Shown: positions 33,055 through 42,560 of the stretch, one piece after another
Position numbering within the stretch: position 1 is the stretch's first letter
How the letters are laid out: every line of letters begins with the position of its first letter
The notes under the pieces: model-generated
Told to the model about the DNA's origin: nothing
The model's input: only the letters and a program-made list of their open reading frames with translations
Database searches by the model: none
Translations under genes and position numbers: made by a program
DNA from: Romanomermis culicivorax
Taxonomy: Eukaryota > Nematoda > Enoplea > Mermithida > Mermithidae
NCBI GenBank assembly: GCA_963922205.1
Contig: CAWUHX010000337.1
Coordinates: 124,001 to 188,000 of the forward strand
Length of the DNA: 64,000 bases
Reading direction: 5' to 3'

Positions 33055-36000
33055 GTAAATACTATGTACTAAAATAAGCTATAGTCCGTTTCGAAGGGAA
33101 TATTTGTTTGCTGAAATGATCATAGAGCTCAGATAAGGCTGGTCGTTGATTTTCTGAGCCAGACCAAAAACAAACCACCCGTCAAAAAACCGTTGAGTAA
33201 GTCAGTCAATCATCTTAGAGTGCTCAAATTGGTCTCATCAGATGGATTATTTACTCTAATTTTTTAGCTTAAAATTCCATATCTATTTCTACACTGTACC
33301 AACTGTGTTTTAGTAAGCATTTTCGTGTAACTTTTTTACTTCATTTTTTAAAAACGGCAACAGTGTTCGGCTAGTGCAATGTAAGTTTACAGAAAAATTC
33401 TTTGCTATTAATTGAACATCTGGTAACTGATCTAAAATCTTATTGAAAGTTTTTCACCCACAAATGGAGTTTTTAAGAGCCTTTCCACTTGAATTTGTCG
33501 ATTGCCTCTAGGTATCTTTAGCCAGAGTAATTCAGCCATCAAAAACAGAAGATCGCACCTCAGATTTGCTCTAGTTATCGTAAGATGAAACTGTAGACAA
33601 ATGTCGGATCACAAATGTCGGGCTGACCCAAAGCGGTTTAACCAACCATAAACCTGTTCTGCTTGAGTCATGAAAATCTGACCTCACTAAGGAAGCTCTT
33701 GACCCTGTAGATTAAGCGCAAATATGATAAAACTGATAATTTTGATTCGTTCACAATGAACGAGGGCAATTTTAGTATGATTGAAAAAATTCAGCTCATA
33801 TGTTGTAGGTTTCGGTTTTCACTTTTTTAAAGTTTCTGAAAGTTGTTAACTTTCCGCAATAGATTTTTTAAAGGCCAACAGAAAATGCAGCGACTTGGAC
33901 ATCAATGAATTGCTCCTGCCATGATTTAATCAGAACATGATAAAAAATATTGCATCTCAATTTTTGATTGAGTCATGGGTGACCTAAATTTGACTATTAT
34001 CTGATGAATTCCCCTCAAGTCATCTTTGTTAATCGATTGTACTTAGAGGAGACACAGAGCCTCGATCCGAATTCGACAACCCCGAAATCGAATTTCTTAA
34101 TATTCGGACCCGAATCTTATCAGAGTTAGTTCAAAAACACAAATTTTCTGGATCTGGATCAGGACTCTTCATTTTCGAAGATTAGGATTCGGTGACAAAG
34201 AACTCGATATACTTCGGTGTGTAACAATTTCTAAAAAAAATTCAAAATTCTGTACAATATTTTATTATTATTTATACTATAGCTCATTTGACTTGACATC
34301 ATACATGTATATGCGTTACGCAGGATCATGATCCGGATCCAAAAGGATCTGCCATTGTGGTTTTCCAGATCCTGATCTTTCAAATTTTTTGGATCCAGGT
34401 TATAATTCGGATCCGACGTAGTTAACAAATGAATGCACTCCACTAGAACTTGTTATCTATGAAATCCTTAAGGATTCCTCTGCATTGCAAACACAGGCCT
34501 TTCTCCGATTCGGTCAACTCCCTCGTGCGTATGTATCTCATTTTCCTCTACTTTGCAGCATTTTCACTGCTCACCCGGAATTGAGAAAATTCTACGACGT
34601 CGAAGATATCGACCCGGACGATGTGACCAGGAGTAGGCAGATACAACAAAAAGGTGCCGGCGTTTTGTCGAGCATGAAAAATTTGAGCAATTTAGTCGAC
34701 AACGAACATAATTTCGATTTGGAGGTCAAAGAGTTGGTTTTCATCTACAAGGAAATGGGCATGAAGCCGGCCGATATCAGGGTAGGAAACTGTTCGAAAA
34801 GTTTGAGAAAAGATTCTATAAATTAATTCCTACATTGGCAGCAAAAAAATCTGTAGCGACGTCAGCCAACTTTGACTCCGTCAAAAATTGTGATACACCA
34901 TTTCACATCAGGTTTCAGAATAAAGATCTCTATGTATCTATTTTTTACATTTTTGAAGGACAACTTCTTCTCGCCTCGGAAAGTCACTAATGGTATTTGG
35001 ATGAAACGAACACAACTCTGGCTGAGGTCAAAGCCCACATATACCCTCTCAAGCCAATGTATGAATAGAATTCTGAGTGGCATGCCCAGCATGCGAAATC
35101 ACCTTCTTCATGAAATTGGTAGTCGATAGACTAATGGTAAATTTGAGTAGAAATATGGAGAAATTGCATGTACACTGGAAATGACACGTAACTCATGAGC
35201 TATACTGAGTCTGAATTCTGCACTATCAGTAAAAGTCAGTAAATTAGAGGCGTCTGCAACGTCATACGTTATTATATGGAATAAAAACTTATGAGACTAC
35301 TCAACTAACACTCAGAAAATTTTTACAGTTATAGCATCGCATGGACGAGTTTCAAGCTATCACGTATTTTTGTCCTTTGTCATTTTACAATCATGTATGA
35401 CGTTGCTTTCTGAAGATCCAATGGCTCAATAGTAGCGATGCTGTCCTTTTATGGTCTAATCAATACTATTACATTCTATGAACCACCCCTTTTCTTTAAT
35501 TAACAACATTCACGATGTCGACGAAAAAATTTACTTAAAATCGCGGACAAAATTTCAAGATTTCTTTTTTTAAATTGAGATGCAACTTGATTTCTTTTTT
35601 AAAATCAGTTTTCAGCCGGCCTACGTTCGGTATGGATACTGAGATAGGTTACAAAAGAATTATTCATGCAAGTTGTGCTAGAATCAGGCCCTAGTGGCTC
35701 AAAATATCAGTGTATCGTAACTAAGGTTTTTCGGACACGCATATTATGACTAGTTTATTAGAAAATGCCCCGATGGGGCAGAAAAAAGAAGAATATACTT
35801 GCTTGGATAGTTGTCAAGCTAGAAAAAGAAGTGGACTAGATTTTTAAGAACTTGGGTTAAAGTTGGAAAAAAATCAATTTCGTTGTATTGGATTTTCATT
35901 CTTTCTCAAAAAAATTTCCCATGTCTGTGAAAAATTACATTCTGCAGCATCGTGCATTTTGTCCTTCCCCTGGCATCAACTACAGTAACATTTTTCTATA

Positions 36001-39000
36001 TGAAAATTATATGCACACTGTTGAGAGTGGCCAAAGCAGCCATCTCAACTACGAATTGTTGCAAAAAGAGAGCGCCTTCCCTGCTGCTCGGTTGGCTCAG
36101 TTGGTTAGAGCGTGCTGATGGTAGCCGCAAGGTCCTGGGTTCAAGTCCCAGACCGAGCCTAACTGTTAGTGAAGCCCCGAGTACCGGAATCACGAATGAC
36201 CAAAAACATAGACAACCGGCACCTGTATGCACGGTGTCTATGCAAATCGGCGTCAACACAAATTACGTCGACTTTGGCTATTTCTTCGCAACCTGGAGAT
36301 AGACTATATCCATCACCGACAACATGACTTCAAATGTAAAGAAATGGTAAACCAACAGTATTCGAACATCCGACCAATTCAAAACTTCTGCCTCTCACAC
36401 CAACTGAAAAATAGTGAGGGAGGCATATTATAGTCATTTTCAGATCTATAGAGAAACCTGAGATTGGTTGCACAAACCCGACACAAAGATAATCTCAACA
36501 TCGGGATTAAATTGATGATCCTGAATTTGAGCTGATTGCAATGTCCAAATTATTCTTTTCCAGTGCACAAACAGTACTCACTTCAAGATTAACTACTACT
36601 GAGGTGTGAGTTCGAGTTTGGTAATTGCACAAATGTTTATACCTATTTTGCTATAGGGATAAGAAAATTATGCGAAAATATTAGTGCAACCAGACAGCTC
36701 GAGCTGGGGATAATCTCAAAATCGAGCTCGTTATAGTCCTGATGACATTCAAGTTATACCGAACTTGAGATCAAACCGAGTCGCCTTTTTGTTCGAGATA
36801 ATCTTGAGCTCGATCTTAGACCCCTTTAGTGCAACTGGACCTTAGTTACAGTCATTGGGCATCGATTTGCAGATGGGAGAGCAGGGTATAGCATACAAAA
36901 ATGCTCCTAGTTCAGCCATGCTTATATTAGGGGTGTGCGCCAAATCTCGTACCAGGTTCTTCTCCACTATACTCGCACTCCCACGACAACAGTACGACTC
37001 AGGACGGGAGCGACAGGGATGGGTGAAATTGCTTCTCATCTGCCGTCCCGCAAAAAGCTTGCGCTCTATTGGCGAATTTCAGTTCAAATTCAAAGACAGT
37101 GAATGATGCTATTTTGTTAAATAGATAAATAGAGGAGAATAAATTTGTTTATAGCTTGTAATCAGTAGAACTTAAGGAGTGAATTCTATACGATATGTTA
37201 TATAAAATGAGGGAATTGGACATATCTTGCACAATCGGTTTAGTTCTAAGAAGACTTTGCGCTCTAGTATTTTCTAAAAAAACTGAGTGGGATTTCATGT
37301 GTCACTTTCCTAGATTTGATTCCTGTTTTATTGACACTAAATTTAGCAAAAAAGCTCAACATAGTTAGAAGAACACATGTGTGAAGGAGGACATGGGGGA
37401 TACAAACTATACCAAGAGTTTCAAAACTGGAAAATTTGTTATGAAAAAAAAATTTTGATCAACTTTTTTCGAATTTTTCTTTAAAAATGCGAAAAAGCAA
37501 GGTCCACTCCTGTACCCTCCTCAAAATTTTGGAGATGCACATGTTTCGGTGGAAAGTGTGTTGATGCACTCAGCTGCAGAATACACTTTTTCACAGAAAT
37601 GGAAAATTTTTTTTGAGAAAGAATGAAAATCCAATATAACGAAAGTGAATTTTCCCCAACTTTAACCCAAGTTCTCAAAAATCTAGTCCACTTCTTTTTC
37701 TGGCTTGACAGCTATCCAAGCAATTATATTCCTCTTTTTTGTGCCCTATCGGGGCATTTTCTAATAAACCAGTCCATCTTTTTTTAGTGGGCCTCAGCCA
37801 TGCAAACCTTCGTAGAAGCACATTAAAGTTTTAAATTTCGTCATCTTCACGTTAGAAAAACAATAAAAAACAATCTTAAGGCTACGAATTCTCACTTTCG
37901 GTAAAAGTAGGAGATGTGTAAACTACATAGAATTTAGAACACGTTGTAAACATAGTGTAAATGGACCGTTTCCATTGAATTCCCTTTGATCAAGAACCCG
38001 TCAACCCCAAAAACCATAGAAATACTTCGGTTTACACACAGAAATTTTTGTTTGTGTGAAGTGACTGTGTGCATTGAATTTCCCATGGTCAGAAATCTCT
38101 TCCCCGAAAAATCGCAGAAATACATTTGTATACAATCAATATAATTTTGTGTGTAAAGTGATCGCATTCTTTAAATTCCCCGTGGTCGAAAACCTCTCCC
38201 ACTGAAAATGACGAAAATACGCTCGTTGACACGTGGGATAATTTTTATATGTTAAGCAACCGCACTCATTGAATTCCCCGTGGTCCAAAACTCCTTGCCC
38301 CAAATTATCACACAAATACGCCAGTTTACACCCATGATAATTTTTCGTGTAGAATGACCGCGTCCATCAAATTCCCAATGGTCAAAAACTTTTCCTCCAA
38401 AAAGTCATGGGAGTATCTTCAATTACATTAATGATAATTTTTTTGTGTAAAGTGACCGCATCCATTGAATTCGCTTCGGTCGAAAACCCCTCCCACCAAA
38501 AAATCACGAAAACACGCTTGGTTACACCCGGGATAATTTTTTGTGTAAAGTCATCGCATTCATTAAATTCCTTGTGGTCGAAAACCCCTTCCTCAAAATT
38601 ATCACTAGAATACGCTTGTTTACACCCCAGAAAATTTTTGTGTAAAGTGACCGTGTCCATTGAATTCCTCATGATCGAAAACATCAAACACCCCAAAAAT
38701 CCCAATAAGGCTACCGGTTCAATTGAAACTGTAAAAAATTCGAGCATCGTAGAGCATAATGCTGCAAAAAAGTATTTTTTCAAGCCGTTGAGTTTATATA
38801 ACAAAATTGCCAAATTTCGCGGTTCTCGGGACTTTGGACAACCATACAATTGATTTTGAGGCCATATTTCAAAAAAATAAAAAATCGCATTTGGGATTGC
38901 ACCCCCGAAATGCTTAGGCCGAAGTATGGGGCTTGGATGTGGCACATCCATTGCTGGGCATGGTGGAACTGGGGACCCTTAAAAAGTGCATTTTTTGCAC

Positions 39001-40936
39001 CACTTGCAGATAGAGGCGAAATGACAAAAGGCACCCTATAGTTTGCCCCTATGCCCGAAATTACGCAAAAAACCCGAAGGTTCTAGCTCTTACCGTTTTA
39101 GCTAGAGAGGGGGGACATGAAATTTGGGGGCCAAATATATTATCGGTTGAGGCTATCGCGCCACCTATGATGTCAGGACCAGTTTAAAATTTTTTGGCTT
39201 CCCCGATCCTACTGTAGGTGAAATCGCACAAAAAACCAGCCTGTGTTTCTCTTATTCAATAAAAAATGCAGGTTAAAGTAATCTTAGATTCAAATGTTTC
39301 GTTTTCAAGTTAAAAAATTTTGTAGATTGAATTTTTTTTAGCATGCATTCTGTAATATTTCTGAACAAATATCCAATAAATAGTCGAATACAACAAAAAG
39401 ACTACAAGCTCTCATACAGTACCTCCTAGTCAAAAAAGTTTGTCGGCCAGATCGAATGATATTCCGATTGTGCCCCAACATTGCCACCGTCCCACCACTG
39501 CCACCGTCTCAACAAAGCCACCAAAAAATCCCAACATGGTGGCCATCTCATCATTGCCACCATCCCAACATTGCCTCTTATTTTAGAGCTTTTCCAAACT
39601 TTCTGCTGTTTTTTAGAGCCATTAGTTCATTAAAATTGAGAAAACATTTGAAAATTTTGAGTTTGATCGAAGTCTAATCTACAAGCATTGTGGAACGAAT
39701 TTTCCAGCAAACTATCCAAGAGCATAATCACTTTGAATTACATGAGAAATTCATGGTTATGGCCTCTGTGATGACAAGTGAGAACCAAAAAAAAAATTAA
39801 TTATTTTGGGTATTGACATTCTGCGACGCTGGAAAATCAATTTTCTAACATTTATTTCAAGAGTTGAATTCGAATTTTCTGTTCGAAATTCCGACACGTC
39901 TAGAATTTTATTATTTGAAAAATTTTTAAATCAGTAATTTATTCGTTATCTTCCACGACATCCAAAAATGAACATGGCCGACAGATGCTTCTATTTCGCT
40001 TAGGTCAAAAAACGTTGACTATGTATACCACGTAGTGTAAAAACTCTGCTTATCGTCTGAGGATCCTCAATGTTAACGAACAGTATTTTCAGCATGACCG
40101 GGTTATTCAACAGTAATCGATTAATTATCTTAATCTCAAATTGATGGTTATCCGTTACATTTTGTCACTTGCCTTGCTAAACGTTTTTGGGCAAGTTACA
40201 ATACCCATATGTTGTACCAATTTTATGGGCATGATTTGGGAAAAACTTACACGAAACTTCTGTTTATATCATGAGTTGAAATATTAGGATCCACCATGTA
40301 AATCTTTTTTCAAAACTAAACATTTATGACTTATATACCCACATGACAGAAATGGATAAAAGTGAAGCATCACTGTCCGGGTCAGGACCTAAATCGGCGT
40401 GCCGGAGTTTGATGCTTTTTAGACAGCAACTAGAAAGTGTCCGGCCTAATCTGTCACTAAATATTGACTTTTCAAGGTGAGCAGATATGTTTTTGTTCCA
40501 AAGGCAGCTAATTATGCATCAATAGATAGATCGTGTTGAGGCTCATCTAGAAACATAGTTCAACATTTTATATATCTATTTCTGACTGAGTTAGGTGTGT
40601 TTATGGTCGACCTCTCTCAAATTTTCGTTGCTGTTGTATGGCCATGTGCGGACACCATTCTGCATGTATTATTGTGATATGATAAAAATAATGCTAGAAT
40701 CATCATGTTATCAGTATTGGTGTTTTTTATCTGCTAGAATCTGTAAAACTACTACAATTTATTGAGTGATGTAAAACACATTTCTCTGAAATTTATTTCC
40801 TGGTTTATAGAAATTCGCCCCCGGTTTCATCGCTTTCATTGAAAAGAAAGCCGGTTCCATGAATGAAGCTCAAAAATCCGAATGGGAATCATTTTTCGAA
40901 CGTCTGGAAAATTCCTTGGCTAAAGGCGGATTGTAA
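32987..40936 (+). CDS. globin-family protein (three exons) lacking F-helix histidine
   Basis: Exons 32987-33054, 34559-34781 and 40811-40936 join in phase (TA|C, then phase 0 at AGG|AAA) into 138 residues. The pattern follows nematode globins: [20 protein letters not shown] (B-C helices, C2 proline 29), [19 protein letters not shown] (E helix), KPADIRKF (G start) and a final H helix. By my alignment CD1 is Tyr35 rather than Phe, E7 is Lys54, and F8 falls on Ile85 or Tyr86. There is no His after His73, so normal haem ligation looks lost. The A helix is short. It is a soluble cytosolic protein by composition, with no signal peptide. An AATAAA follows at 41139. Function unknown; it may bind haem differently or not at all. 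Confidence 0.82.
33055..34558. other. globin intron 1
   Basis: Non-coding, AT-rich. Between 34065 and 34430 there are many imperfect GGATCC/GGATCTG and CCGAAT words, a weak degenerate repeat. Nothing else seen. Confidence 0.5.
34559..34781 (+). CDS. globin exon 2
   Basis: Acceptor CTTTGCAG before 34559, donor AGG|GTAGGA. It encodes residues 24-97 (end of B helix through the start of G) and is clearly more GC-rich than its flanks. Confidence 0.85.
36086..36158 (+). tRNA. tRNA-like gene, anticodon GGT by position (Thr), body resembling tRNA-Ile
   Basis: 73 bases fold into a full cloverleaf. Acceptor stem 7/7 paired (GCTCGGT/ACCGAGC), D arm GCTC/GAGC, anticodon stem 4/5 with one T-C mismatch, T arm 5/5 with loop TTCAAGT. 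A box (TGGCTCAGTTGG) and B box (GGTTCAAGTCC) are good. The loop ATGGTAG places GGT at 36120-36122, which would read ACC (Thr). The D arm and surroundings (TTAGAGCGTG, CAAGGTC) look like eukaryotic tRNA-Ile(AAT). No T-run terminator follows closely. It may be a functional odd tRNA, a pseudogene, or transposon cargo. Confidence 0.7.
36680..36845. repeat. small palindromic element nested in the 2-kb TIR element
   Basis: TTAGTGCAACCAGAC near 36682 and the inverted GTCCAGTTGCACTAAA near 36826 bracket a region with mirrored GATAATCT and GAGCTCGA words. It looks like a MITE-sized inverted repeat. Confidence 0.6.
37955..38705. repeat. minisatellite of about eight 98-bp units
   Basis: The phrase GTGTAAAGTGACCGCATCCATTGAATTC recurs, diverged, at about 37955, 38054, 38150, 38250, 38349, 38444, 38543 and 38639. 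Each unit continues with CCCGTGGTCGAAAACC and TTTACACCC-GATAATTTTT. It lies in globin intron 2. Confidence 0.85.
38706..40810. other. remainder of globin intron 2
   Basis: Non-coding. A short tandem stretch of CATTGCCACCGTCCCA-like units lies at 39474-39570. Nothing else supported. Confidence 0.5.
40811..40936 (+). CDS. globin exon 3
   Basis: Acceptor TTTATAG before 40811, 41 codons and TAA. It encodes the G-H helices, [16 protein letters not shown] to NSLAKGGL. Confidence 0.85.
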   Translation, partial: KFAPGFIAFIEKKAGSMNEAQKSEWESFFERLENSLAKGGL

Positions 40937-41138
40937 CGTTATTTTCGGAGAAAAAAGAAACTGCTTGTACAGTCTATTGTATAGTGTATTCTAAAGCAGG
41001 AGCTAATACTTTTACCGGATCATTTTTCTTGTAAAAAATTCTTGGAAAGAGAAGATTTGCTTGCTTCGATTTTTGAATCAATTGTAGAGCGATCATCTGT
41101 GATACTTTTCCATTGTGATATAATTAGTCGAGTTATGT

Positions 41139-41144
41139 AATAAA
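41139..41144 (+). terminator. polyadenylation signal of the globin gene
   Basis: AATAAA about 200 bp past the stop, just before the SINE-like tail. Confidence 0.5.
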
Positions 41145-41548
41145 AGAATATGCGAGAACGCAGTGCTGCAGAAAACTTCGCCCAAACTCATGTGAATATT
41201 TTTTTTTTAATTTTTGCGCACACCTGTTCATATTTTTCTGTAGCCTGATAGGTAGGCTTCACAGGATTATACGGTCATATAAGTGCCCACCTTACATATT
41301 AGAGACGCTCTTTAGGTGCTTTTTGTGGCCTAGTGGAGGCCACATTTCACAGGTTATAGTCTGGCTGACCTTCCTGCCCAGTTGCTGAACCGGGACTTGT
41401 TCCCCTACCTACCTCACAATCCAAATAGACCCACCTCCTCATTCACCGCACCTTCTTGCTGAGATGCAACTGGGCTAAGCAGACCCCGGAAATCTGTGTT
41501 CTAAGTTCGCCTACACAATTTATCTACCCCGAGAGGATCAATGGCTGT

Positions 41549-42437
41549 TGTAACATACCTGCTAACGCAGTACTGTAAATATATAGCATACTGTATGTGA
41601 AAGACATTTATTAAATATTATTTCATTTTCATAATTTATCGTCTCAAGGGTGTCTGGGATTCACACCCAATCATTCCTATAAAATTACATGAAGTACTTT
41701 ATTTTGATCCGTTCACACCCCGGTAGCCCAATTAAGATGCCCCAATTAATTTGCACAAACGGCAGCTGGTCCCCTAGAACCTACACTAAACCACACATTC
41801 CACGGTTACCGTAATCCCCATAAAAATCGTAAACAACACCTGCACACAGTAAAATAAGTAAAAGCCCCACCAGACAGTAGTCTCAAGTGCAATGGTAGCG
41901 ACGGCCCCACAAAACATGTACATTCAGAGAAACAGATACAGGAAGCATGAACAGAAGCACAGAGGTGTGGCTAAGCCCACTGTAGGAAACAAGCAAGACA
42001 CGAAAAGCATGCCATACTAGAAAAGCATTAAAAGGCATGACTAAATAAGCAGGAATAGTAAAGCAGGAAGCAGCGATTGGCGGAAGAAGATGGACAGAAG
42101 CACGACCTCCCGTGATGCACAGGGAGTGGCCAAAAACGTTGTATTTAAAGAGAAGCAAAGTGTGATTTTATTATTATTGTTGTAATTCTCCGTTTTTCGA
42201 CCCGCGCCCCGTTTATTTGCAAGCATTTTGTATTGCGAGTGAGCATCTTTTTATTCGGAAGCAGTTAAGCTGTTGTTGTACTTGCCGCGTTCTCCCCGTT
42301 TGTTGTGTCAATGTCTCAAAGCAGCCGTCGATTATTATCACCCGTATCGCCCCGTATTACACGGCCCGCGCCCCTTTTTGTCCATCGTAACGTCCAATTG
42401 GTTAAAGTAAAGTGCTTCACAAAATCTGGTCGTTACA
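41549..42437 (+). repeat. solo LTR of the element-1 family
   Basis: It starts TGTAACATACCTGCTAACGC and ends CTGGTCGTTACA. It matches the LTRs of element 1 along most of its length, with a more diverged last third. CTGT at 41545-41548 and 42438-42441 is the target duplication, so a full element once stood here and was lost by LTR-LTR recombination. Confidence 0.92.
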
Positions 42438-42474
42438 CTGTGTCTGCCTGGGGCAGCTACCAGAAATTCAATTT

Positions 42475-42547
42475 CAGGTTAAACCCGGAATCGAGCCTGG
42501 TTCTTGAGACTATTAGTTGGAAGCGATAACCACTAAGCCAAAACGAC
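42475..42547 (-). pseudogene. tRNA-like relic, head of the SINE-like element
   Basis: An A-box-like TGGCTTAGTGGTTATCGC and a B-box-like GGCTCGATTCC are well spaced, but the acceptor and anticodon stems pair poorly. A pol III promoter relic rather than a working tRNA. Confidence 0.6.
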
Positions 42548-42560
42548 CACCGAATAATTT

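Larger units (their letters stand above)
35748..37774. mobile_element. 2-kb element with about 200-bp terminal inverted repeats, in globin intron 2
   Basis: The left end reads GACTAGTTTATTAGAAAATG and the right end, reversed, GACTGGTTTATTAGAAAATG. The inverted repeats extend about 205 bp inward (35748-35955 against 37568-37774) at roughly 90 percent identity by eye, and include the words GAAGTGGACTAGATTTTT and GAACTTGGGTTAAAG. No transposase is visible. The interior holds a tRNA-like gene at 36086-36158 and a nested palindrome near 36680-36845. I could not settle the target-site duplication. Confidence 0.8.
41197..42560 (-). mobile_element. tRNA-derived SINE-like element, split by a solo LTR
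   Basis: On the minus strand, a tRNA-like head (42547-42475) is followed by about 340 bp of GC-richer body. It ends in an A-rich tail (T-run at 41199-41216 on the plus strand). The 889-bp LTR at 41549-42437 interrupts the body. The flanks GAATATTTT (41194) and GAATAATTT (42552) could be an imperfect target duplication. The class is inferred from layout. Confidence 0.55.

Noticed and set aside
34485-34558. Upstream extension of globin exon 2 (frame starting [11 protein letters not shown])
   Set aside because: It reads through an evident intron end (CTTTGCAG at 34551-34558); the exon 1 to exon 2 join gives a better globin sequence.
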